8,831 nucleotides of DNA. Origin: DATBAT01 sp036271375 (GTDB taxonomy: Bacteria; Acidobacteriota; Terriglobia; Terriglobales; Acidobacteriaceae). The DNA is taken from assembly GCA_036271375.1 (NCBI GenBank), contig DATBAT010000250.1, forward strand, positions 1 to 8,831, written 5' to 3'. How positions within the stretch are numbered: the first letter of the stretch is position 1; every line of letters starts with the position of its first letter. The translations under genes were made by a program, and so were the position numbers. This document shows positions 1-7,013 of this stretch, piece by piece. The notes beneath the pieces were generated by a model, which was not told the origin of the DNA, ran no database searches, and saw only the letters and a program-made list of their open reading frames with translations.

Positions 1-1
1 G

Positions 2-8
2 TCCTTTT
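2..8 (-). promoter_or_regulatory. Probable ribosome binding site of a gene beyond the left edge
   Basis: AAAAGGA on the minus strand begins 7 nt after the PfkB stop codon and lies at the window edge. With the tight spacing of the other genes, it suggests that another operon member starts just outside the window. Confidence 0.4.
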
Positions 9-15
9 AGTGGTC

Positions 16-978
16 TTATTGTTTTGCTTCGATCATCTGCTTGAGTTGTCCGCGAATGCCGCCCGCGTAGCCTAAACTGCCTAGCGCGCAGCGATGTCCA
101 AGCTGCAGCGAAAAATCATTACTGTTTCCCAGCAACCATCCGCGCAGGAAACCAGCGTCGAAATTGTCTCCAGCGCCGGTAGTATCAACGACTGAAAGTG
201 GTGACTCCTGACCTTCCGAGCCTTTTATCTGCCAGGTCTGATCGCCGTCTACCGCAATGGCGCCGTTTTCCCCGCACTTGACCACCACCAGAGGGCCTTG
301 AGCAGCAAGAAGTTTGGCGGCCTTCCACACATCGGTTTCACCGGTGAGGGCTCGTGCCTCTGCCTCGTTCGGCAGGAAAACATCAATCAGGGGAAGCAAC
401 TCGGTTACACCCTCCCAACGATTGTCAGGATCCCAATTGGGGTCCATGGAAATCGTGACCTTGGCCTCTCGGCATTTCCGAAGCCAGTCCCCCCACAACC
501 CGCGGAGATTACGCAGCAGGAAGATGCTGGCAAAGTGCCAATGGCGACAGGAATCAAGTAAGTCTTCCTTTAAGTCCGCCGGCTGGGTGGCGTCTATCGT
601 TCCCATGTAGGTCAGCATGGCACGGTCGGTGGGTTCGGTGAGGGCTAGACCAAGTCCGGTTTTCAAAGTGGGGTGGCGTTTGACGTGGCTCGTGTCTACA
701 CCAGCTTCCCGCAACTGCTGAAAAGCAAATTCCCCGAACTGATCCTGGCCGACGTAACCGATGACACCGACACGCTGACCGAGCTTGGCGAGTTGAGAAG
801 CAAAGACGTTGGCGGATCCTCCCAGCTCAATCGCATAGTCGCCAACGATTTGTTCGACTTGATGAAACTGCGGCCGCACGTTGCCGGTGACCACAAGGTC
901 AACGCACATGTCGGAGACCGTCAGAACGCTCAGCTTGTCTGACTTTGGACGATTGAATCGCGATTCCGTGGACGTCAT
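16..978 (-). CDS. PfkB-family carbohydrate kinase (ribokinase-like)
   Basis: A 320-residue cytoplasmic kinase that should transfer phosphate from ATP to a sugar or nucleoside hydroxyl. PfkB signature 1 appears as GGSANVFASQLAKLG at residues 53-67. Signature 2 appears as DTTGAGDNFDAGFL at 265-278, with D271 as the expected catalytic base and GAGD as the anion hole. The family NxxE motif is at 204-207 (NEAE). The length is normal for ribokinase-like enzymes. The start codon ATG overlaps the stop of the upstream symporter in an ATGA, so translation is probably coupled. No strong ribosome binding site precedes it, only an AGGGG about 14 nt upstream. The substrate cannot be read from sequence: ribose, fructose, 2-keto-3-deoxygluconate, nucleosides and keto sugars are all used in this family. 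The neighbouring NupG-like transporter and sugar oxidoreductases favour a sugar or nucleoside entering catabolism. The family call is very secure and the substrate is unknown. Confidence 0.93.
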   Translation of the reverse strand: MTSTESRFNRPKSDKLSVLTVSDMCVDLVVTGNVRPQFHQVEQIVGDYAIELGGSANVFASQLAKLGQRVGVIGYVGQDQFGEFAFQQLREAGVDTSHVKRHPTLKTGLGLALTEPTDRAMLTYMGTIDATQPADLKEDLLDSCRHWHFASIFLLRNLRGLWGDWLRKCREAKVTISMDPNWDPDNRWEGVTELLPLIDVFLPNEAEARALTGETDVWKAAKLLAAQGPLVVVKCGENGAIAVDGDQTWQIKGSEGQESPLSVVDTTGAGDNFDAGFLRGWLLGNSNDFSLQLGHRCALGSLGYAGGIRGQLKQMIEAKQ

Positions 979-2225
979 GCGGTGTTGACTTGCCCCTGCA
1001 ATGCGTCTGTGCGGGATTCATTGGTTGAAATCTTGATGCCGCTTCGGAAGAAGATAGTGATTACCAGAAGGATGGAAAAAGCGATCAGCGCTGGTACATA
1101 CCAGAAGGCCAGCCAGTTTACGGTGGTCACGCCCCCGGTGGTGTGGGTGAAATAATCGACCGCGTGTCCGGCGAGCGCAGAGCCAATCAACATTCCAAGT
1201 CCGTAGGTCAGGAAAGTGATGAGCCCCTGCGCTGCACTGCGAAGATGGGCGGGCGCTTCCTGATCGGTGTAAAGCTGGCCCGTCATGAAGAAGAAGTCGT
1301 AGCAAATCCCATGGAGCAGGATGGCAAGGTAGAACATCCACATGCCGCCTTGCGGATTGCCATAGCCCAAAAGCAGGTAACGCACCGTCCAGCCTGCAAG
1401 GCCCATGATCAGGATGCTCTTGACGCCGAGGCGCGCCAGGATAAAGGGCATCAGCAGCATCATGGCCACTTCCGATGCCTGGCCCAGCGCCATCTTTCCA
1501 GCAGCGTTAGGAACGTGCAGATCGTTTAAATAGGCGTTGGTGAAGGAAAAGTAAAACGAAAGCGGAATGCAGGCGAGTACCGAGGCCAGGCCAAATACCG
1601 CGAATGACCGTCTCTTGAACATGACCAGCGCGTCGAGGCCTAAAATCTGGCGAATGTTTACCGGTTCGCCTTTGCTTGGTGGTGGCGTGTGCGGCAGCGT
1701 GAGGCTGAAAATGCTCATCAATAACGAAGCGCCCGCCGCCAATAAGAAGGAAGACGGCGAGGTTTCGATTTTAAGCAGTCCGAGGGTAACGCCGATGGCG
1801 ATCCAGCCCAGCGTACCGAAAACGCGGATCAAGGGAAAATCACGGGCAGGATTTTTTAAATGCTGAAGCGTGAGTGAATTAGTGAGCGCGATGGTGGGGA
1901 AGTAGCAGAGCCCATACACCAGCATCACGCCGTAAACCGCGCCAAAGCCCGTGACCTTGGTGACCAGAAAAAGCAATATCGCTCCCAGCAGATGCAGCAC
2001 CGCGAGAACGCGTTCAGAGGCGAAGAACCGGTCCGCCACCAAACCCACAAAGAACGGAGACGTCATACATGCGATGGCGGTAGTGCCGAAGACCGCGCCG
2101 GCCTGCGTCCCAGTAAATTTCAGATGAATCGTTAGATATGCCCCGAGCGTTACGTACCATGATCCCCAGATTGCAAAGTTGAGGAACATCATGAGGCTGA
2201 GTCTGATTCTGTCTTTTAGTGGCAT
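975..2225 (-). CDS. MFS transporter, nucleoside:H+ symporter (NupG/XapB-like) family
   Basis: A 416-residue inner-membrane protein with about twelve hydrophobic segments and a short charged central loop (about residues 178-206), as expected for a major facilitator. The N-terminal FLNFAIWGSWYVTLGAYL (14-31) and a block around 308-358, with YDFFFMTGQLY and then RSAAQGL, resemble the E. coli nucleoside permeases NupG and XapB, which are proton symporters. In Acidobacteriota, Bacteroidota and Planctomycetota, relatives often sit beside sugar oxidoreductases, so the cargo may be a glycoside, keto sugar or polyol instead of a nucleoside (inference). The start lies 30 nt after the Gfo/Idh/MocA stop. 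The bases just before it read GCCACCCCT and hold no Shine-Dalgarno, so initiation may depend on coupling or be weak. The stop overlaps the PfkB start by 4 nt. The family is fairly sure and the substrate is open. Confidence 0.88.
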   Translation of the reverse strand: MPLKDRIRLSLMMFLNFAIWGSWYVTLGAYLTIHLKFTGTQAGAVFGTTAIACMTSPFFVGLVADRFFASERVLAVLHLLGAILLFLVTKVTGFGAVYGVMLVYGLCYFPTIALTNSLTLQHLKNPARDFPLIRVFGTLGWIAIGVTLGLLKIETSPSSFLLAAGASLLMSIFSLTLPHTPPPSKGEPVNIRQILGLDALVMFKRRSFAVFGLASVLACIPLSFYFSFTNAYLNDLHVPNAAGKMALGQASEVAMMLLMPFILARLGVKSILIMGLAGWTVRYLLLGYGNPQGGMWMFYLAILLHGICYDFFFMTGQLYTDQEAPAHLRSAAQGLITFLTYGLGMLIGSALAGHAVDYFTHTTGGVTTVNWLAFWYVPALIAFSILLVITIFFRSGIKISTNESRTDALQGQVNTA

Positions 2226-2255
2226 AGGGGTGGCGTAACTCGGCGAACTTAACGC

Positions 2256-3365
2256 TTAACGCGATTTGGCCGAACCGTTCAGCCAGAGATCAATTGGCTT
2301 TTCGAAAGAGGGCGGGTCGAAAGGAAATGAAATTTTCCGTCCCTCGCCTGCAGAGGCGTATCCCGCAACCATCGCCTGCATGACAACTAAGCCGTCTTCT
2401 CCCGTGCTGATCGGCGTTTCCTTCCCGCGAACGCAGCGGGCGAAGTGATGCAATTCCTGTGGCGTTCCGTAGTTCCAGAGTTCTTCGAAGACAGGGTAAG
2501 TCCAACCCGTTGTGGAGGGAGCCTTTTCGACCGCGTAGCCATAACCCTTTTCGCTATACGTGGTGAGCGCATTGCCCATGTGCAGGTTGGCGTACGTGAC
2601 ACCTTCGGATCCGTGAACTTCGATGCGGTCATCCATGCCGCCACGGTGCGCCCAGCTATTTTCGATCAGCGCGGTCGCTCCACCTTCAAACTCCATGATA
2701 CAAAGCGAATCGTCCTCGCACTTGGTCTTGTCGCCGTGAACGTAGGTGCCCATCTGGCAATAGACGGATTTGATTGCCGGACGGCCAAGAAACCAGTAGC
2801 AGAAAGCGATTCCGTGGCAGCCCAGATCCATCAAAGTGCCACCGCCTGAGCGATTGATGTCCCAGAACCATGGGCTGTGCGGGCCAAAGTGCTTTTCGCT
2901 TTGCTTCACCAGATAAATTTTCCCGAAGGCGCCAGCGTCGGCCATCTCTTTGGCTTTGCGGTATTTTGGAGTAAAGAGCAGTTCCTCTCCGTACATCAAT
3001 AAGACGTTGTGTTTCTTCGCCGCGGCGATCATCTCTTCGCCTTCGGTGATGGTCATGGCCAGAGGCTTCTCGCAGACAATATGTTTTCCCGACGCCGCAA
3101 TGTCCTTCGTCATCTGCGCGTGCAGGCTATTCGGCGCACAAATGCTGACCATTTCGATATCTTCTTCTTTCAGCATTTCGCGGTAGTCGGTGAAAACGCG
3201 AGAAACGCCGAACCTCTTGGCGAACGCGGCCGCGTTACCTGCGCTGGGCGAACACACCGCAACCAGCTCGGCCTCCTCTGGCATGATTTGAAGCGAAGTT
3301 GCGTGAATGTCAGCCTGAAACTGCGATCCGATGATTCCAACTTTTACTTTGCCGCTATTGGCCAT
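2256..3365 (-). CDS. Gfo/Idh/MocA-family NAD(P)-dependent oxidoreductase
   Basis: A 369-residue cytoplasmic dehydrogenase. The N-terminal Rossmann fold starts with KVKVGIIGS (residues 6-14). The family EKP motif is at 99-101 within IVCEKPLAMT, with K100 the usual catalytic or substrate-binding lysine. The C-terminal domain has LMDLGCHGI (178-186), giving the D180/H184 pair typical of inositol-dehydrogenase-like members. The reaction is oxidation or reduction of a sugar or cyclitol hydroxyl with NAD(P), and some relatives act on 3-keto-glycosides. I chose the ATG at 3365 because AAGGG (3371-3375) lies 5 nt upstream. An in-frame start 12 codons earlier would overlap the upstream gene and lacks this support. 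The upstream gene's TAA (3374-3376) lies partly inside the Shine-Dalgarno, implying coupled translation. There is no signal peptide, although some members of this family carry a Tat signal. The family is certain and the substrate is unknown. Confidence 0.93.
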   Translation of the reverse strand: MANSGKVKVGIIGSQFQADIHATSLQIMPEEAELVAVCSPSAGNAAAFAKRFGVSRVFTDYREMLKEEDIEMVSICAPNSLHAQMTKDIAASGKHIVCEKPLAMTITEGEEMIAAAKKHNVLLMYGEELLFTPKYRKAKEMADAGAFGKIYLVKQSEKHFGPHSPWFWDINRSGGGTLMDLGCHGIAFCYWFLGRPAIKSVYCQMGTYVHGDKTKCEDDSLCIMEFEGGATALIENSWAHRGGMDDRIEVHGSEGVTYANLHMGNALTTYSEKGYGYAVEKAPSTTGWTYPVFEELWNYGTPQELHHFARCVRGKETPISTGEDGLVVMQAMVAGYASAGEGRKISFPFDPPSFEKPIDLWLNGSAKSR

Positions 3366-3370
3366 GTTTT

Positions 3371-3376
3371 CCCTTA
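3371..3376 (-). promoter_or_regulatory. Overlapping stop codon and ribosome binding site (TAAGGG)
   Basis: The small-subunit stop TAA (3374-3376) overlaps AAGGG, which lies 5 nt before the ATG of the Gfo/Idh/MocA gene at 3365. It selects that ATG over an upstream in-frame one and suggests coupling. Confidence 0.6.
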
Positions 3377-3964
3377 GGTTGTTTTTGGAGCGTCTTCGCA
3401 TCCGACATACTCTTGCAGAACGACATTGCCTTTGTAGTCCTGGTCATCGTGAATGCCGATCTTTGAGGAGTAGTAACCGTCGATCGTCATGGACCGCAGG
3501 TCCCGGAAAAATCGCACTTCGGGAAGTTCCACCATTCCAATGTTGGACGAAATGACGGTGAAGACTGCGATTCTTTCTTCTGAGCTGGCGTCGATAAAAG
3601 ACTTGCCACAGTAGTGCTGGCTCATCAGATTGACGAGGCGAAGTCCCTCTTTGAAATCCGCTTGCCGCGCTGTGTTGGCGCGCTCACGGAGTTCTTGCTC
3701 GATGTAATCCACCACCTTCGCCGCCTTGGCGCCGCCGGACTTGCTGTCCGCCGGAATGATGGTCTCTGACATTTCATCAACCAGTGCATGTTCCTGGGGC
3801 GTCAGAAAACGCCCGCCAGCCTTGGCTTTCGGGCTCTCTCCCACGACTTTGGGTTTCTCTTTCGCGATAGCCGAAACCGGCAAAAGCGAAGTTCCCAGTA
3901 TCGTCGCCGAGGCTTTCAGCCATTGCCGGCGATCGTGTTTGAGGTCAATTGGTTTATCGGACAT
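3374..3964 (-). CDS. Gluconate 2-dehydrogenase subunit 3-type protein with Tat signal (small subunit of a GMC dehydrogenase)
   Basis: A 196-residue non-catalytic partner of the GMC oxidoreductase encoded just upstream. A Tat-type leader is visible: twin arginines R12-R13 in DRRQWLKA, a hydrophobic stretch at about 18-33 and a likely cleavage site after SAIA (residue 34). The mature part has the family pattern: LTPQEHALVDEMSETIIPAD (54-73), a small-residue GGAKAAKV segment, and a C-terminal block with IDGYYSSKIGI (161-171) and YVGC (186-189). In characterised FAD-dependent glucose, fructose and glucoside 3-dehydrogenases, this kind of subunit folds with the catalytic chain and carries it through the Tat pathway. 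The gene follows the GMC stop by 9 nt, and its AGGAGG Shine-Dalgarno (3970-3975) overlaps the GMC TAG. That matches a fixed subunit ratio. The assignment is strong; the assembly role is by analogy. Confidence 0.9.
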   Translation of the reverse strand: MSDKPIDLKHDRRQWLKASATILGTSLLPVSAIAKEKPKVVGESPKAKAGGRFLTPQEHALVDEMSETIIPADSKSGGAKAAKVVDYIEQELRERANTARQADFKEGLRLVNLMSQHYCGKSFIDASSEERIAVFTVISSNIGMVELPEVRFFRDLRSMTIDGYYSSKIGIHDDQDYKGNVVLQEYVGCEDAPKTT

Positions 3965-3969
3965 TCATT

Positions 3970-3976
3970 CCTCCTA
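3970..3976 (-). promoter_or_regulatory. Overlapping stop codon and ribosome binding site (TAGGAGG)
   Basis: The GMC stop TAG (3974-3976) shares bases with the AGGAGG of the small-subunit gene, whose ATG lies 5 nt further on. Ribosomes ending the large subunit sit exactly at the next initiation site, which favours coupled synthesis of the two subunits. Confidence 0.7.
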
Positions 3977-5731
3977 GATATTGCCCTTGGCCATTTCATC
4001 CGCGAGATAGTCGCAGGAGCGCCAACACAAAGCCATGATGGTCCAGGTTGGGTTCTGGCAACTGGAGTTTACGAATGCGCTGCCATCGACTACGAACAAG
4101 TTCTTCACGTCATGCGACTGCTCAAATTGATTCAAGACCGACGTCTTAGGATCGTTGCCCATACGGACCGTCCCCAACTCGTGGATTGACCCGCCTTCCG
4201 TCATAATGCGGCTTCTGGACTCGATAATCTTGAAGCCTGCCTCCTCGAACATCTCTTTGGCGGTCTCTTGCATGTCCTTGGCCATGTTCTTTTCGTTGTC
4301 GCCGAACTTGTAGTGAAAGCGAAGCGCAGGAATGCCCCATTTGTCTTTCACCACCGGGTCAAGGTCTACATAGTTTTCATAGCGCGCCAGCACTTCGCCG
4401 AACGCACCCATCGAGATATAAGAACTCTTATTCTTGCGGACCTCTTCTTTGAAGTCGGCGCCAAAGCTGGAAGAATCGTGGATGCGTGGCCGCATTCCCT
4501 GACCGCCGTCGCCTTCAAAGCCAAAGCCACGAATGTATTTGGATTGCTTGTCCTTCAAGTTCCTGAACCGCGGTACGTAGAAGCCTCCAGGGCGGCCGTC
4601 GTCGTTAGTCGAGGCCTTGCCGATCTGGTCTTTGGCCTGCCCGACAACTCCTCCGCTCATCACGTGCTCGCAGAAATTGTGGCCGACATGCTCGCTGGTA
4701 TTTCCGATCCCGTTGGGATATTGACGCGACTTGGAGAGCAACAGGAGCCGGGCCGACTCCAGAGTGGAGGCCGCCACTACCACTGCTTTTGCCTTGACGG
4801 TGTAGTCCTTCATCGTTACAGAATCGATGAAGTGGACGCCGCTTGCCTTACCGGTATTGGGATCAACGGTGATCTCACGCGCGACCGCATTAGTCCGCAC
4901 CGCGAGGTTGCCGGTGTCCATCGAGGGGTAAATCAGTCCCGTCGGAGAATCGAAAGCTGCGTGGATGTCGCAGCCGCCTTTGCGGTCGCAGGCGCCGCGA
5001 CCGTAGCAGCGGCTACGGTATTTATTGTGTTTGAGTCCGTCGCTGGTAACGCCGGCGCGATACTGGGTCAGAGTACGGCCCATCCCCTTAAGGCTTTGCT
5101 TTAGCGTGACTTCGGCACAATTCAACTTGGTGGGACGCTGGAAAATGCTGTCGGGAAGCTCGGCCAGATTCTCTTTTACTCCAGTGATTCCGAGATACAA
5201 GTCGACTTTGTCGTAGTAGGGAGCGAGGTCGCTGTAGCTGATCGGCCAATCTTCGCCGAATCCGTCGTGGCTCTTGGCCTTGAAATCGTAGTCGGAAAAC
5301 CTGAGAGCGAGACGTCCCCAGATATTGGTCTTGCCACCCAGGCAACGCGCGCGCACCCAGGCGTAATTCGTCCCGGTATAGGGATTTTCCCGCTCATCGA
5401 CCACGATGTTCTTGGTGTAGTCGCTGTTGCCGGCATAACAGTGTAGAAACTTGTACTTCTCGAAGCCGGGCCCGTAAGGCGGCTTGCGGACATCGTATTC
5501 GTTGTAGGTAAGCGCGTGATGGTCCGGTGGCACTCTTCCGCGATTGGCATTGTTGTAGGGCCACTCCATCGAACGCAATTCTTTTTCGATGGGGAGTTTC
5601 TTGCCCGCCTCAAGCAAAAGCACCTGCAATCCATGGCTAGTCAGGACATGGGCGGCCATACCTCCCGCGGCGCCCGATCCCACAACGATCGCATCGTAGC
5701 GCTTAGTCAGATCAGCTTCGGGCATGGCCAT
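3974..5731 (-). CDS. GMC-family FAD-dependent oxidoreductase, catalytic large subunit
   Basis: A 585-residue flavoprotein that should oxidise a hydroxyl of a sugar, glycoside or polyol. The ADP-binding motif GSGAAG is at residues 18-23, with E41 (LLLEAG) expected to hold the adenosine ribose. A second FAD contact region is RCLGGKTNIWGR (129-140). The C-terminal GMC signature carries the catalytic H517 (GGSIHELGTVRMG) and N560 (CQNPT), followed by the closing helix. Three cysteines at 242, 248 and 254 sit where bacterial FAD-glucose dehydrogenases carry a 3Fe-4S ligand set. There is no signal peptide, so export would depend on the Tat-leader partner encoded next. The first of two nearby ATGs is preferred because GGAGG (5738-5742) lies 6 nt upstream. 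Likely activities include glucoside 3-dehydrogenase or another aldose/polyol dehydrogenase; sequence alone does not decide. The family call is very secure. Confidence 0.93.
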   Translation of the reverse strand: MAMPEADLTKRYDAIVVGSGAAGGMAAHVLTSHGLQVLLLEAGKKLPIEKELRSMEWPYNNANRGRVPPDHHALTYNEYDVRKPPYGPGFEKYKFLHCYAGNSDYTKNIVVDERENPYTGTNYAWVRARCLGGKTNIWGRLALRFSDYDFKAKSHDGFGEDWPISYSDLAPYYDKVDLYLGITGVKENLAELPDSIFQRPTKLNCAEVTLKQSLKGMGRTLTQYRAGVTSDGLKHNKYRSRCYGRGACDRKGGCDIHAAFDSPTGLIYPSMDTGNLAVRTNAVAREITVDPNTGKASGVHFIDSVTMKDYTVKAKAVVVAASTLESARLLLLSKSRQYPNGIGNTSEHVGHNFCEHVMSGGVVGQAKDQIGKASTNDDGRPGGFYVPRFRNLKDKQSKYIRGFGFEGDGGQGMRPRIHDSSSFGADFKEEVRKNKSSYISMGAFGEVLARYENYVDLDPVVKDKWGIPALRFHYKFGDNEKNMAKDMQETAKEMFEEAGFKIIESRSRIMTEGGSIHELGTVRMGNDPKTSVLNQFEQSHDVKNLFVVDGSAFVNSSCQNPTWTIMALCWRSCDYLADEMAKGNI

Positions 5732-5839
5732 CGAAAACCTCCATCACTGCCTACTAAATCGATTGATCAGCCTCAATCAGAAGCTAATCTCGAAGAACTT
5801 AAGTCTTTCCCGCCAAGTTTGCAAATGCAATTTCGCGGA
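5732..5839 (-). other. Intergenic leader upstream of the GMC operon
   Basis: This 108-nt gap is the longest in the window and the most likely place for a promoter of the sugar-oxidation genes. It holds a small inverted repeat, GATTGA (5761-5766) and TCAATC (5773-5778), with a 6-nt spacer, and a TTGCA-AA-TGCAA palindrome near 5820-5831. I could not find a convincing -35/-10 pair. No U-rich terminator follows the hydrolase stop, so readthrough from the upstream pair is also possible. Confidence 0.3.
5738..5742 (-). promoter_or_regulatory. Ribosome binding site of the GMC oxidoreductase
   Basis: GGAGG lies 6 nt before the ATG at 5731 and 12 nt before a second in-frame ATG, so it decides for the first one. 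Confidence 0.7.
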
Positions 5840-6997
5840 TCATTTTTTGGTGGGCGCATCGGTGATGGCCGCAAGCACCCCTGGCAATAAGTTCTCTTCT
5901 CCCCAGTTCTGCGGCGCGTAGCCTAATCTTGCCACCACCAAATCGAGAGAAGGCACGACGTAAAGCCTGCTCGCCGTGAAGCCGCGGAATGCGAATGCGT
6001 CCCGCGGTGCGGTTGGCCAGAGCTTGCCGTCAGTATTCACCCAAAAGGTGTAGCCATAGCTGGGATTCAATTGCTGCGAACTCTTGGTGGCCAGTTCGAT
6101 CCACCACGACGGAATAATCTGTTTGTCCTGCCATTTTCCGTCATGCGCCATCAGGTAACCGAGGCGCGCAAAGTCGCGGGCGGAGAAGCGCAATCCGCTG
6201 TGCGGATTGGTGTGTGGGCCGATGTTGCCCGCCACACCACCTTGCCAATCCCAACCGACGTTTTGAATGCCAATCGGATCGAAGACGCGCGTCTTCATGA
6301 AATCGAAAAGTTCATGCCCAGTGGCGTGATAGAAAAATAAGGACAGATGCTCGAAGCCGGTATCGGAGTACTCCCAGGCCGTCCCCGGCTCACCGGTCAA
6401 TTTAGAAGCCCACTTTCCAAATCGGTTGGGCTGCTTGCCTAGAGCGATCTCCATGTCACCGCCTCCAGGCGCAGCGCTCAGCCCGATCATGCCATGGTCC
6501 TCGCCGGGAATTCCCGACGTCATGGAGAGCACGTGTTTTAGTTTGATGTTCTTCTTCAGCGGATCGGTGAGCGGGAAGCCCTCCGGTACATAGTCGTAGA
6601 TAGGCGTCTCAAGATCGATCTGTGCATCGTTCGGCAACTTGTGATGGCGGCTATCGTCCAGCAGCAGGCCGAAGGCGATCCCCGTCGAAGACTTGGTGCA
6701 GGACCAGCCGTCAAAGGTTGTGGTCGGCATGGTCGGAACCCCGTACCACTCCGCTGCCAGATAACCGTGACGGATGATCACGATCTGCCATGGCCCGGCG
6801 AACAATTGCAGAAATTTATCGCGGATCAGGTCAAGCTTGTCGGGATCCATGCCCGCCAGGTTACGCACCTCATCGGGATTCTTGCACCAACGCCAGCCAC
6901 CGGCCGATTCCGGAGGAGGAGTGTAGGTATCAGCCGCGAACAGGCCCGGAGCAACAAGCAACGCAAGCACTACCGACAACAAAAGTTTCCGTGTCAT
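5840..6997 (-). CDS. Secreted serine hydrolase, class C beta-lactamase / NylB-like fold
   Basis: A 385-residue exported hydrolase. The N terminus is a Sec signal peptide: MTRK, a hydrophobic core at 5-19, and probable cleavage near LFAA (19-22). The catalytic SxxK is S99-C-T-K102, and the second motif is Y210-S-D, with Asp where many relatives have Asn. The third region is FRGFTASRLYVVPSLDLVV (337-355), in place of the classical KTG. This pattern fits family VIII esterases, D-aminopeptidases and 6-aminohexanoate-oligomer hydrolases better than true antibiotic-degrading AmpC. I chose the ATG at 6997 because GGGAG (7006-7010) lies 8 nt upstream and the signal peptide begins there. A longer in-frame start would overlap the permease gene. 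It follows that gene by 16 nt, so the two are probably co-transcribed and may release and import an amide or amino acid. The fold is sure and the substrate is not. Confidence 0.88.
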   Translation of the reverse strand: MTRKLLLSVVLALLVAPGLFAADTYTPPPESAGGWRWCKNPDEVRNLAGMDPDKLDLIRDKFLQLFAGPWQIVIIRHGYLAAEWYGVPTMPTTTFDGWSCTKSSTGIAFGLLLDDSRHHKLPNDAQIDLETPIYDYVPEGFPLTDPLKKNIKLKHVLSMTSGIPGEDHGMIGLSAAPGGGDMEIALGKQPNRFGKWASKLTGEPGTAWEYSDTGFEHLSLFFYHATGHELFDFMKTRVFDPIGIQNVGWDWQGGVAGNIGPHTNPHSGLRFSARDFARLGYLMAHDGKWQDKQIIPSWWIELATKSSQQLNPSYGYTFWVNTDGKLWPTAPRDAFAFRGFTASRLYVVPSLDLVVARLGYAPQNWGEENLLPGVLAAITDAPTKK

Positions 6998-7013
6998 TAT
7001 GCATTCTCCCAAT

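Noticed and set aside
4268..5104. A long plus-strand open frame of 278 codons opposite the GMC gene
   Set aside because: It lies wholly antisense to a clearly conserved enzyme, its protein has no recognisable motif, and high GC content makes long antisense frames common.
5761..5778. Small inverted repeat GATTGA/TCAATC as an operator
   Set aside because: Six base pairs are too short to claim a regulator site without conservation; noted only in the leader description.
5840..6997. Antibiotic-resistance beta-lactamase
   Set aside because: The fold matches, but YSD replaces the YxN motif and no KTG is visible, and the permease neighbour fits an amide or ester hydrolase better.
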